From Phytopseudomonas seleniipraecipitans (lineage in GTDB: Bacteria; Pseudomonadota; Gammaproteobacteria; Pseudomonadales; Pseudomonadaceae): DNA of 64,000 nt. Position numbers and translations under genes: made by a program. Shown here in pieces: positions 8,268-16,548 of the stretch (position 1 is its first letter; each line of letters begins with the position of its first letter). The notes below the pieces were generated by a model, which was given only the letters and a program-made list of their open reading frames with translations, did not search any database and was not told the origin of the DNA. The DNA is taken from assembly GCF_900102335.1 (NCBI RefSeq), contig NZ_FNBM01000007.1:176755-240754 (forward strand). Direction: 5' to 3'.

Positions 8268-8382
8268 GAGCGCCTTTTGCTCGATGAGCCATCGCTTGGC
8301 CTTGCGCCCATCATCATCCAGCAGGTATTTCACATCATCGAGCAGAAGAGCCGCGACGGTGTGACATTGTCCCAGCCTGAAC
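8268..8382 (+). pseudogene. livF: livF remnant, part upstream of the IS66 element
   Basis: Translation from 8268 gives ERLLLDEPSLGLAPIIIQQVF, the Walker B region of LivF, the ATPase of branched-chain amino-acid ABC transporters, then HIIEQKSRDGVT. The expected N-terminal half with Walker A is missing. The coding frame runs to the left end of the IS element and resumes across the 8-bp duplication at 11528, where EQNAN is followed by a TAA in place of a glutamine codon. The gene was therefore already dead, or died soon after, and is a relic of a lost transporter locus. Confidence 0.75.
8375..8382. repeat. Target-site duplication, left copy
   Basis: GCCTGAAC directly abuts the GTAAGCG left end of the IS element and is repeated exactly after its right end. 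Eight bases is the duplication length made by IS66-family transposition. Confidence 0.9.
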
Positions 8383-8608
8383 GTAAGCGTCTGGTGAAGT
8401 CGTCTGGACAAAGCAAATGGTCTAAATACGATCAGATTTCACGAAAGAGCGACTCGCCAGTTTGCATTTTCGGTTATTGACACAGTGCTCAAATTTCCAG
8501 ATTATCAATCAATGCACCCTACAAATCTCGTTAGCATGATGCGCCCCTTGATGACTGCCTTTGGCGGGCCATAGGGCGATGCGCGCTTAGAGCAGAAGCA
8601 TTGACCAG

Positions 8609-8638
8609 AAGCCCCGCCAGAAATGGAAGGGGCTTTTT
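8609..8638 (+). terminator. Rho-independent terminator before the GNAT gene
   Basis: AAGCCCC and GGGGCTT form a 7-bp stem with a 13-nt loop, followed by a T run, pointing rightward. Lying inside the IS left end and upstream of the acetyltransferase, it would shield the passenger gene from outside transcription. Confidence 0.65.
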
Positions 8639-8677
8639 CATTCCCCTTCCAAATCATTGATGACAAGGAGAGTGAAG

Positions 8678-9199
8678 ATGCTGTTGATTCGCCCAGCCAA
8701 ACGTACTGACGCCGAGGCCGCGTTTGATATACGCCTCCAGGCGATCCGGCATCAATGCATTACCGTCTATACCGCTGAGCAAGTAATGGCGTGGACTGAT
8801 GTGCCGCTCACAGACCGATATCGGGCTTGGGTGGAAAAGGAGTACCACGTTGCCTGGTTGGGCGAGACACCGGTCGCAACAGGTCTGATTGATTTCCAGT
8901 CTGGAGAGATAGGCGCTATTTTCGTTTTGCCTGCATTCATGGGGCAGGGGATTGGCAAGGCAATGCTCCTATACCTTGAGCGACTGGCCTTTAAAGCCGG
9001 AATCGTCGACATCCATTTAGATGCTACCCCTAACGCAACCGCGTTCTACCGTCGGTGTGGCTATCACGGAGATAATCAAGCTATCTATACCTCGCCCTCC
9101 GGTCTTGAGCTGGCTTGTACACCGATGCGGAAACAGTTGGCCAGTGAAGAGCTAATGGACGTCACGCGGGCGACAAGCAGGCTGCCAAACTCAGGCTGA
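8678..9199 (+). CDS. GNAT-family N-acetyltransferase (173 aa), IS66 passenger
   Basis: Starts MLLIRPAKRTDAEAAFDIR, the usual first strand and helix of GNAT enzymes. Motif A, for acetyl-CoA binding, is FVLPAFMGQGIGKAMLLYLE, and motif B is LDATPNATAFYRRCGY. The ATG at 8678 has AAGGAGA seven bases upstream; earlier in-frame ATGs lack this. These enzymes transfer acetyl from acetyl-CoA to an amine; the acceptor cannot be read here. The gene ends five bases from the convergent tnpC stop and lies within the IS66 boundaries, so it is cargo. A role in detoxification or resistance is possible but not shown. Confidence 0.85.
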   Translation: MLLIRPAKRTDAEAAFDIRLQAIRHQCITVYTAEQVMAWTDVPLTDRYRAWVEKEYHVAWLGETPVATGLIDFQSGEIGAIFVLPAFMGQGIGKAMLLYLERLAFKAGIVDIHLDATPNATAFYRRCGYHGDNQAIYTSPSGLELACTPMRKQLASEELMDVTRATSRLPNSG

Positions 9200-9204
9200 G
9201 TAAG

Positions 9205-10729
9205 TCAGTCCGGCATCCATTGATGCGGCAGCAGATGCTCAATCTCACTGGCTTTCTGCGTCGGCAACCGCGTCAACACATCTTTGAGATAAGCATACGG
9301 ATCATGCCCATTCATGCGTGCCGACTGGATCAAACTCATGATCGCGGCCGCTCGTTTGCCGCTGCGCAGAGACCCGGCGAACAACCAATTGGAGCGCCCA
9401 AGCGCCCAAGGCCTGATCGTGTTCTCGACAGGGTTGTTGTCGATGGGCACGGCACCATCACCCAGGTAGCGCGTCAGCGCTACCCAGCGTTTCAGGCTGT
9501 AGTCCAAGGCCTTGGCCATCGCCGAGCCTTCTGGCACAAGCTCGCGTTGAGCCAGCATCCATTCATGCAACTTTGCTGCGACGGGAACCGCTATTTCCTG
9601 ACGTAATCGCCGGCGGTCTTCATCGTTCATTTCTTTGGCTTGCCGCTCGATCTCGTACAGGCCGCCGATTGAGTGCAGTGCCTGTTCGGCCAACTGGCTT
9701 TTGTTTGCCACATGCAGGTCAAAGAACTTGCGGCGAGCGTGGGCCATGCAGCCGATTTCGGTGATGCCCAGCTCGAAGCTGGCCTTGTAGCCCGCGAAGT
9801 CATCGCAGACCAGCTTGCCGTTCCACGTGCCAAGGAAGTTACGTGCATGTTCGCCAGCACGGCTGGGGCTGAAGTCGTAGACCACCGCCTTCAGTACCGA
9901 GAACGGCGTGGTGCAATAAGCCCAGACATACGCTCGGTGCGTTTTCTTCTCGCCGGGGGCCAGCATCTGCACCGGCGTTTCATCGGCATGCACGACTCGC
10001 TGGGCGAGTACGACTTCCCGCAGTGCATCCACCAGTGGCTGGAGTTGCACGCCAGTTTGGCCCACCCACTGAGCCAGTGTTGAGCGCGGGATCGCCAGGC
10101 CTGCACGGCCAAAGATCTTTTCCTGCCGGTACAGCGGTAAATGGTCGGAGAACTTGGCCACCATCACATGGGCCAGCAGACCGGCAGTAGGGATGCCCTT
10201 GTCGATGACTTGGGCGGGCACCGGCGCCTGGATCAGCGTTTCGCACTGGCGGCAGGCCCACTTGCCACGTACATGCTGCTCAACGGTGAACACGCCCGGT
10301 GTGTAATCCAGCTTTTCGCTGACGTCTTCGCCGATGCGCTGAAGCTGGCAGCCGCAAGCGCACTGGGTGTTCTCTGGCTCGTGACGAATGACGGTGCGTG
10401 GGAACTGCGGCGGCAGCGGCGCGCTTGGGCTTTTGGCGGGTTTCGTCTGGCGTCGGGGCAGGACGAAGCGCGTCCAGTTCTGCCTCGATGGCCTCAAGGT
10501 CGGTGTTGAGCAGGTCATCCAGCAAACTGCCTTGAGCTGGGCTGATCTGCTCGCTGCGTTTGGCGAACTTGTGGCGTTTGAGGATGGCAATTTCGTGAGA
10601 GAGCTGTTCGATGATCGTCTCGTCACGATGGATCTTTCGACCCATGGTGTCGACCTTCGACAGCAACTGCGCAGCGAGTGCGCGCAGTTGGTCGGGTGTC
10701 ATTTGGTCGAGATTGGGCAAGGAAGTCAT
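9205..10729 (-). pseudogene. tnpC: IS66 transposase TnpC, frameshifted
   Basis: The N-terminal part (MTSLPNLDQMTPDQLRALAAQ..., leucine-zipper-like, from 10729) and the main part (zinc-finger CACGCQL...CRQCETL, then the DDE core VHADETP, CDDFAGY, NNPVENTIRPW) lie in different frames. They would join near 10417-10421, in a GC-rich CGGCAGCGGCGC tract, if one base were removed or two added. Together they make the usual length of about 508 residues. It is either a recent frameshift or a sequence error. The C-terminal SLIQSARMNGHDPYAYL segment is complete. Confidence 0.85.
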
Positions 10730-10778
10730 GCCGTGGATTTTACCAAAGCAACTCATCCGACACAGCTCAAAGGCAGGA

Positions 10779-11114
10779 CTAAACTACCGTAATCACGCCG
10801 TTCACACCTACACGCTGCCATGGCAAACCGAGCACCAGCGCGTGCAGTTGTTCAGCGTCGAGTTCGACTTCCAGGCCGCGATGAGTGCCAGGCCAGTGAA
10901 ACTTGCCTTGGTTCAACCGGCGTGCGGCAAGCCAGATGCCCACGCCATCATGCACCAGCACCTTCATCCGGTTGGCGCGGCGGTTGGCAAACAGATAAGC
11001 GCTGTGCGGCTTTGCCGCACCGAACACCGCCACCACGCGGGCCAGCGCAGTCTCGGTGCCAGCGCGCATGTCCATGGGCGCGGTCGAGAGCCAGATGGCG
11101 TCGATGCGTATCAT
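10779..11114 (-). CDS. tnpB: IS66 accessory protein TnpB (111 aa)
   Basis: Starts MIRIDAIWLSTAPMDMRAGTE and contains AYLFANRRANRMKVLVHDGVGIWL and a RRLNQGKFHWP segment, hallmarks of the IS66 Orf2 protein. This family is always found with tnpC and is needed for IS66 transposition, though its biochemical role is unclear. The start codon overlaps the tnpA stop by four bases, implying translational coupling. Length is normal. Confidence 0.92.
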   Translation of the reverse strand: MIRIDAIWLSTAPMDMRAGTETALARVVAVFGAAKPHSAYLFANRRANRMKVLVHDGVGIWLAARRLNQGKFHWPGTHRGLEVELDAEQLHALVLGLPWQRVGVNGVITVV

Positions 11115-11428
11115 TGCGAGAGGCTGCGAATGAAGCGTGCGCAGCCGTCCGGGTCGGAGATGGGCCATTTGACCGTGATAGATTTTTCGCCCAGCGGCAA
11201 TGCGATAATTACCGCTTCATCAGCGTGCCGTTTAGGCATCGGTTGCAGCGGCACAAACGCGGGAAGTGGCGCGACGGGTTTATCGCGGTAAATCGGCAAC
11301 CACTTGCGAATTACGTTGGCATTGATGCCGTGGCTGATGGCGACGCTGGAAACTGAGGCGCCGGGTTGCAGACATTCCTGAACGACCTGGGCTTTAAAGG
11401 GTTTGGGGTAAGAGCTTCGTTGGCGCAT
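11111..11428 (-). CDS. tnpA: IS66 accessory protein TnpA, HTH-type (105 aa)
   Basis: The N-terminal half is a transposase-type helix-turn-helix (YPKPFKAQVVQECLQPGASVSSVAISHGINANVIRKW), followed by a proline-rich linker and the short IS66 Orf1 tail. It is the first gene of the element's minus-strand operon, about 100 bases inside the right end, and overlaps tnpB by four bases. Length is typical. Confidence 0.9.
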   Translation of the reverse strand: MRQRSSYPKPFKAQVVQECLQPGASVSSVAISHGINANVIRKWLPIYRDKPVAPLPAFVPLQPMPKRHADEAVIIALPLGEKSITVKWPISDPDGCARFIRSLSQ

Positions 11429-11527
11429 GGAAATCCTAGCGATAAGGGTGATCGCGTCCGCTTAAAATAGACGGACACCATTGCCCTTAATTCTGGATTT
11501 TTGAAGGTGTGTTTGCTGGCCGCTTAC

Positions 11528-11535
11528 GCCTGAAC
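11528..11535. repeat. Target-site duplication, right copy
   Basis: GCCTGAAC follows directly after the right end of the IS element (…CGCTTAC at 11521-11527), identical to the left copy at 8375-8382. Confidence 0.9.
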
Positions 11536-11708
11536 AAAATGCCAACTAAGCGCTGAAGAGCGCTAACGAGGCTTATGTACGGGTGAATGGAGGGATCTTG
11601 ATGCAGGGCATTGGCAAGCAGTTGATGAGCGGGATTTCGACTCGGGCGGATGAGACCCGATCACCCTATGGCGCTCCTTCGGTCAGGCTTGGAGGCTCGC
11701 CTTCATAA
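11528..11708 (+). pseudogene. livF: livF remnant, part downstream of the IS66 element
   Basis: Continuing the LivF frame after the duplication gives EQNAN, a TAA stop, then ALK, then after a frameshift ANEAYVRVNGGILMQGIGKQLMS. This matches the C-terminal LivF segment (EQNANQALKLADRAYV...NG.I...G.G..L). It trails off into unrelated sequence, ending at a TAA at 11706. With the remnant at 8268-8382 it documents a transporter gene lost by point decay as well as insertion. Confidence 0.65.
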
Positions 11709-11802
11709 TCTTTGTTCTTGCAAGCAAGCGATTGATTCGCCCTCGTAATATGTCTCTAATACTACGTCGCCTTGGTAGGTACTAGCGGAAGTACATTAGT
11801 CT

Positions 11803-13257
11803 ATGAAGCGGGTCGCGCTGGTCATCGGTAACGCATCGTATCCTGAGAAACCCCTCGACAACCCCTGCAACGATGCACAAGACGTAGCCTCGGTATTGCG
11901 CCAGTTCGGCTTTCTCGTGCTAGAACGTAAAGACGCCACGAACGCGGATATGGGACGGGCTCTTCGAGATTTTCGCGAGGAGCTCTACAATGCTGATCTG
12001 GGCCTATTTTTTTTTGCGGGGCATGGGTTGCAGATCGACGGTAAAAACTACTTGTTGGCAACTGATACCTGCGCCAATGATGAGCTTGATGTCGAATACT
12101 CGTCCATGTCACTCGATAAGGTTATCGACTCCATGGAAAAGTCCGGTACGTCTACCAACCTGGTAGTTCTTGACGCTTGCCGTATCAACCCTTGGGAGAA
12201 GCGATGGCACAGGTCGACCGGGACTGCCGGCCTGGCTCCGGTATACGTGCCGCGAGGCACGCTGATCGCCTTCGCAACCTCACCTGGCCAAACAGCCGCT
12301 GACGGGAAGGGCAAACGAAATGGCGAATACACCAGCGCCCTCCTCCAGCACATCGGGACACCGGACTGCACCATTGAGGCCATGTTCAAAAGGGTACGCA
12401 ACACTCTCAGCATAGCAACCGATGGAAAGCAGATCTCCTGGGAGCACACGTCGCTGGCGTCTGAATTTTATTTCAATCGCAGCGTTGGTTCGCGTATAGA
12501 CGTGTACAGTACGACTGCCCTTAAGGACGCTCTGCTTGAATACGATGCCTCAAAACCTTCGCATGACGTCATTCGCGGTCTCAAAGTAACGAACTGGCCT
12601 GTACAAGCACGCGCGATGGCCAAACTAAAACCGGAATTCATCACGCAATGTAACAAAAACAACCTATTCATCGTAGGTCGGAACATTTATCAGGCCGCTT
12701 GCGGTAGTGAGCACACTGCAGGCCGTTTCATCGGGGACTTCGCTGGCAAAACGAGCGGGGTGCCAGAAGATAAGAAGAAAGCTCTGCTCGATGGCATGCT
12801 CTTCGAAGTGTTTTTTGATGGCAGTGGAAAGCTGCGCCGGGACTTCAAGGACGGCTGCTTCAGTAGCCTATTTAGCTTGCAGCAATTTGAGTCCAACACG
12901 CCAAGCTTCGAGTTCATCGCGGAATGCCTTCTTCCACACGCACAAAGATTTCATGCGCTTCCAGGCAAAAATGTCGAGGTAGCGGTTGATGTGGTACTGG
13001 AGTTTCGCGATGATTCGAAGCACCCTCACGTCGCACGTATTTGCATCGCTTCAGGCAACGTCCTCCGCCCTGAGGATGAAGAGGACGAGGATGAAATTGA
13101 GGAACCTCAGCGTTTTAAAAAACGCTCCATTGATCATTTTGAAGCTCGAATCTCAACCGAGTTAATGATTCCTCTTCATTTGCTGTCGTTCACCTACTCC
13201 GGCGCAAAAAAGCCCAGCACACTGTATTCCCCTCGCTACTGGACAGTGCGCAAATAG
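11803..13257 (+). CDS. Caspase-like (C14/metacaspase) protein (484 aa)
   Basis: Residues 1-225 are a caspase-fold peptidase: MKRVALVIGNASY, then FFFAGHG with the catalytic His74, and VVLDACR with the catalytic Cys126, followed by LIAFATSPGQTAADG. Such proteases are found in bacteria as signalling or cell-death effectors. The C-terminal 260 residues are unassigned and hold a strongly acidic stretch (PEDEEDEDEIEEP, about residue 426) before a basic RFKKR segment. There is no signal peptide, so it is probably cytosolic. It appears monocistronic, with no obvious sensor partner; the nuclease-like gene at 13547 is the nearest same-strand neighbour. An anti-phage role is inference. Confidence 0.8.
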   Translation: MKRVALVIGNASYPEKPLDNPCNDAQDVASVLRQFGFLVLERKDATNADMGRALRDFREELYNADLGLFFFAGHGLQIDGKNYLLATDTCANDELDVEYSSMSLDKVIDSMEKSGTSTNLVVLDACRINPWEKRWHRSTGTAGLAPVYVPRGTLIAFATSPGQTAADGKGKRNGEYTSALLQHIGTPDCTIEAMFKRVRNTLSIATDGKQISWEHTSLASEFYFNRSVGSRIDVYSTTALKDALLEYDASKPSHDVIRGLKVTNWPVQARAMAKLKPEFITQCNKNNLFIVGRNIYQAACGSEHTAGRFIGDFAGKTSGVPEDKKKALLDGMLFEVFFDGSGKLRRDFKDGCFSSLFSLQQFESNTPSFEFIAECLLPHAQRFHALPGKNVEVAVDVVLEFRDDSKHPHVARICIASGNVLRPEDEEDEDEIEEPQRFKKRSIDHFEARISTELMIPLHLLSFTYSGAKKPSTLYSPRYWTVRK

Positions 13258-13546
13258 AGATAATCCTGCGTGGTAGTTAGCCCCCTGTTCGAGCGACCCC
13301 ATGTCCTGGCCTACCTTACATTCCATCGCCAAAGGTGTCAGCGAAAAGGTCTTCTCTCGCATAACCGAGTGGGTCTAGAGACGCTATTGTGACAAAATCG
13401 CTCTGACTCACTTTCTGCCCCATCTGAAAGCACCGCCCCAGAGCGGCCTCTCCCGAACAACGCGAAAAATGCTCTTCACAGCATGTAAATCATGATTATA
13501 AATAGCGCAGTGTGACATTTCTCTTGGCAGGCATGAGGATGTAGCG
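13258..13546. other. Intergenic region between caspase-like and nuclease-like genes
   Basis: No convincing gene or terminator is seen in these 289 bases. The last 60 bases are AT-rich (around catgattataaat) and probably hold the promoter of the downstream gene; I cannot place the boxes with confidence. Confidence 0.4.
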
Positions 13547-15067
13547 ATGAGCACAGCTGAAAAGGTTGCGACAATCCTCGCTCAGCGAGGCCCCCAGCTC
13601 AGCACCGACTTGGCTAGTCAGTTGATCAATCGCTATGGCATGTCCGCTGAAGCAGCAAGGCAGGCAATCAGTCGCTCAGGAGCGCCAGTCAGGCGGCTCA
13701 AGGGCATAGTCTTCCCGCACAGAGCTCGATTTCTTTATCTCGACATGCAGTACGGGATGAAGATGTTCTCTAACAATCTCCTCAGCGCCCTTAAGACAGC
13801 AAACCACCACTGCTACTTCGGCCTAGCGGTACTGACCGAACGAGGCGGCATTCTCCCCAGAGAGCACTTCAAGATAGCCAGCGGCTCCCCCAAGATGCAG
13901 AAGGGAAAAGTCTCGGCTGAGCGCCTTGTTGAGAATCTCGTCGTATCGAATCTTGCTCGCCTGGTAGACGTCCCTGGCGTCGGCGAATGCATTGCTTTAG
14001 GAACTCTGCGTGACGATGAGATCGATGCGCCGCGGCTTAAAGCGCGCTTGGTCACCGAGACTCTTGCGCTTAGCGCGGTGAGGGATTGGGCCAAGAGGTT
14101 GGGAGTCGGAGCCTACAACCAAGTGACCACTCGGGACGATGCCGGTGACAGCCCCAACGTCGGCCCAAATCTGTGGGACTTAGTTGCTCCTTGTTATCTA
14201 TTCCCAGTGCAGGGACGATCATCCGAACCTGGAAAGGTCAGACCAGGTTCGTTCGTCTGCGATATCTACCTCGGTGATAAGGCATCTGGGGACGCCATCG
14301 AGCCCTTCGTGAGGAAGTGCCAGAATGTCCGCGCCTTTCCGAAGCTCTCGCCAGTGCTACAGATGTTCGTAGCTGACTCTTACACAAGTGATGCGATCAA
14401 GCGGCTCAAAAGCATTGGCGCAATGGCTGCGACCATTGAAACGCTGCTGGGAACGGAGGTCGCCCAAGCGTTAGCGAGATTAGCCCAGACGCTGACATCG
14501 ACTGCCGAGTCCGCCAGGGATCCAGAGAAGCTCGACAAGCTATTTGAAACTCTGGTGAAGATCGAGGGCGCCGCCTCGACCCTCAGGGGGTGCCTATTCG
14601 AATACGTGGGAGCGGAGATTGCTCGGGAGCATTACCGTCCTTTGGACGTGTGGCTTAACAGGGAGATAGGTAGCAATCGTACTGGGGCTCGGGCTGAGAT
14701 TGATGTGCTTGTAGAGGTCGACAGAAAAAACCTGGTCTTCATCGAATGCAAGGGCCACAAACCCAATGGCACCGTAGACGAGGCCGAAGTGGAAAAGTGG
14801 CTCAACAAAAGACTTCCGACGATGCGCGACTTCGTCAAAGAGCACAGCGCCTACAAAGATTGCGCTCAGTCATATGAGCTTTGGACAAATGCGTCTCTCA
14901 CCCAGGCCTCGAAGGATCTGATCGCCGCAAGGCAGGCAACAACAGACAAGTTTCAGCTCAGCTACAGAGAGGGCCTCGACTTGCTTTCAATGGTGGAAGG
15001 CGGCGCGAATAAGCCTCTCATGAAAACTTACCGACAACACTTTCGGAACCACCCCTTGAGCGTTTAG
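13547..15067 (+). CDS. Winged-helix plus PD-(D/E)XK nuclease-like protein (506 aa)
   Basis: The first 60 residues look like a winged helix (STAEKVATILAQRGPQLSTDLASQLINRYGMSAEAARQAISRS...PVRRLKGIVFPH). Near the C-terminus is a PD-(D/E)XK-type core: a helix LFEYVGAEIAREHYRPLDVWL, then AEIDVLVEV with Asp386 and VFIECKG with Glu400 and Lys402. This D-x(n)-ExK arrangement is that of restriction-like nucleases. The middle 300 residues are unassigned. No methyltransferase lies nearby, so a classical restriction-modification pair is unlikely; a standalone defence or DNA-processing nuclease is the better guess. Confidence 0.7.
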   Translation: MSTAEKVATILAQRGPQLSTDLASQLINRYGMSAEAARQAISRSGAPVRRLKGIVFPHRARFLYLDMQYGMKMFSNNLLSALKTANHHCYFGLAVLTERGGILPREHFKIASGSPKMQKGKVSAERLVENLVVSNLARLVDVPGVGECIALGTLRDDEIDAPRLKARLVTETLALSAVRDWAKRLGVGAYNQVTTRDDAGDSPNVGPNLWDLVAPCYLFPVQGRSSEPGKVRPGSFVCDIYLGDKASGDAIEPFVRKCQNVRAFPKLSPVLQMFVADSYTSDAIKRLKSIGAMAATIETLLGTEVAQALARLAQTLTSTAESARDPEKLDKLFETLVKIEGAASTLRGCLFEYVGAEIAREHYRPLDVWLNREIGSNRTGARAEIDVLVEVDRKNLVFIECKGHKPNGTVDEAEVEKWLNKRLPTMRDFVKEHSAYKDCAQSYELWTNASLTQASKDLIAARQATTDKFQLSYREGLDLLSMVEGGANKPLMKTYRQHFRNHPLSV

Positions 15068-15091
15068 CTCTGATTTGCGCGGAGCACCCGT

Positions 15092-15511
15092 TCACGGTGC
15101 GTCGGGAATCAATCCAAGCGCTGTAAGCGCCCTAACACCCTGCATGCCTTCAACTGCAGCGACATCTGAAACCGTCCAGCTCGCGACCTCGTACTTGAAG
15201 ATCTCGCCCGCCTTGAACGGCATGGTTGATACCGCCTCCAGCCCGCCGACACGCCGGTTCTGAAAGCGGTCGATTTCGTCCAGCCTCAAAAAGAAGCAGT
15301 CGCTATAGGCAGAGAACACCATCGTTGCGGTTTCGCGCAGCTGCAGATGCTCTCGGAGCAACGCGAGCGCAATGCCCGGCCCACGCACAGCCTCGACAGC
15401 CAAAATTAAGCGATTTGGACACAGAGGCACGTCGTAATGACCTACTTGTTCGTCAACCTCGCGCGACGAATCAGGCTCGTCACAACCACCACTCATCTGA
15501 GTCGTTTCCAT
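15092..15511 (-). CDS. Hypothetical protein (139 aa)
   Basis: Contains PLCPNRLILAVEAVRGPGIALALLREHLQLRETATMVFSAYSDCFFLRLDEIDRF, then an FKAGEIFKYEVASWTVSDVAAVEGMQGVRAL segment. Composition is protein-like with no recognised domain. Start is uncertain: ATG at 15511 or at 15496, neither with a strong ribosome binding site. It converges on the nuclease-like gene, with 24 bases between stops. Confidence 0.45.
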   Translation of the reverse strand: METTQMSGGCDEPDSSREVDEQVGHYDVPLCPNRLILAVEAVRGPGIALALLREHLQLRETATMVFSAYSDCFFLRLDEIDRFQNRRVGGLEAVSTMPFKAGEIFKYEVASWTVSDVAAVEGMQGVRALTALGLIPDAP

Positions 15512-15617
15512 CGTCTGAATCGGCCAGTTTCAAGAAGGCTCCCAAGCCCAGGTAGATGTCTATCAACGACCTCATAGATCGCTCCCTGTGTCCACGAGTA
15601 GCCCGGCATGATCACTG

Positions 15618-15836
15618 CTACGCATGCCCAGATCGATCCCGATGCGGGACGAGCCCATCGGTGCGATCGGGGATCTCCCGAGTTTTGCTGAGTACAAGGC
15701 ACCGGGCATTGCCGACGTACTCAACCAACAGGTAGACGCTATCGCCAACATTGACGCCTAGCTTGTGCAACGCTTCCTCGGGAATGCGGATAGCGCCCTC
15801 TCCATCCCAGTCTTCGATAGCCACCTCCCAGCTCAT
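15618..15836 (-). CDS. AbrB/MazE-type DNA-binding protein (72 aa)
   Basis: The sequence WDGEGAIRIPEEALHKLGVNVGDSVYLLVEY is a swapped-hairpin AbrB fold as in MazE-like antitoxins. The C-terminal third (SKTREIPDRTDGLVPHRDRSGHA) is less typical, and the usual toxin gene is absent downstream: the 100 bases after it hold only a short open frame ending RRWKRLR. It may be a stand-alone regulator or the remnant of a toxin-antitoxin pair. Confidence 0.65.
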   Translation of the reverse strand: MSWEVAIEDWDGEGAIRIPEEALHKLGVNVGDSVYLLVEYVGNARCLVLSKTREIPDRTDGLVPHRDRSGHA

Positions 15837-15874
15837 GTTCTACCCTGCTCGACTAATGCCGCCCGACAACAACG

Positions 15875-16369
15875 CTAAATTTTGATCCCAAACTCCTGAA
15901 AATCCCGCTGCAGAGTTTTCTGCCCGAGCACAGCAGGAATTTTAATGAAGAAGCGATAGGCCAAAAACAACAGCCAAGGTGTGATCAATAGTCCCACCCC
16001 ATAAGTTGCAATCCCTACGATAACTCCTGCCGGGACAGCAGCGGCGCCAAATATTACACCCTGAACTCTTGCGCCACGAGCAATCCCTTTTATTTCATCG
16101 TTATCATAAAAGAACTCGCCGCTATTTTTTGCAAACCCTACAACGACGGTCACATTTTTGGAAGTCTCTTTAACGTACCAGGTACGAGGAACGTCTTTAC
16201 TGAAAGCCCCTTTACTTTTGAGATAGTCGGGAATAAGCAAGTCTTTATAGTAAACCGTGGCTCCTGATTCATCCTCAGCTCTTACTCTCTTTAAAAGAGT
16301 CGCAGAGTTACCTCTCACGCTGTCTTTATAATTTTTGACAACCCTTACCACTTTGTGCATTTGTGACAT
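15875..16369 (-). CDS. Small membrane protein (about 164 aa)
   Basis: A basic N-terminal part (MSQMHKVVRVVKNYKDSVRGN) and a beta-like central part (ATVYYKDLLIPDYLKSKGAF...RTWYVKETSKNVTVVVGF) precede two adjacent hydrophobic segments (VQGVIFGAAAVPAGVIVGIATYGVGLLITPWLLFLAYRFF). The start at 16369 has AGGGAAGGA seven bases upstream and is preferred over 16402. Probably an inner-membrane protein. No family is recognised. Confidence 0.6.
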   Translation of the reverse strand: MSQMHKVVRVVKNYKDSVRGNSATLLKRVRAEDESGATVYYKDLLIPDYLKSKGAFSKDVPRTWYVKETSKNVTVVVGFAKNSGEFFYDNDEIKGIARGARVQGVIFGAAAVPAGVIVGIATYGVGLLITPWLLFLAYRFFIKIPAVLGQKTLQRDFQEFGIKI

Positions 16370-16548
16370 GTAGCGATCCTTCCCTAAAAGCGAATCAACC
16401 AATAATTAGGCGAGGTAATACCTATTGTGTAAGCAGCGAACACAACTATCGGATAAATGCCGTCATTCAATAAAGCTAGATCCGACTGAGCACAGGCATA
16501 CGGAGTACGCGACTTCCAGACAACCTCTCGTCAAAAGACGAGTCCTAC

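Larger units (their letters stand above)
8383..11527 (-). mobile_element. IS66-family insertion sequence with GNAT passenger gene (3,145 bp)
   Basis: The ends are GTAAGCGTCTGG (left) and, read inward on the other strand, GTAAGCGGCCAG (right); the first seven bases match, as in IS66-type terminal repeats. Both ends are flanked by the same 8-bp sequence GCCTGAAC. Inside, on the minus strand, are tnpA (11111-11428), tnpB (10779-11114) and tnpC (9205-10729). An extra gene, a GNAT acetyltransferase, sits between the left end and tnpC in the opposite orientation. The exact duplication indicates insertion as one unit, so the acetyltransferase travels with it. A frameshift in tnpC may make the copy inactive on its own. 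Confidence 0.92.
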
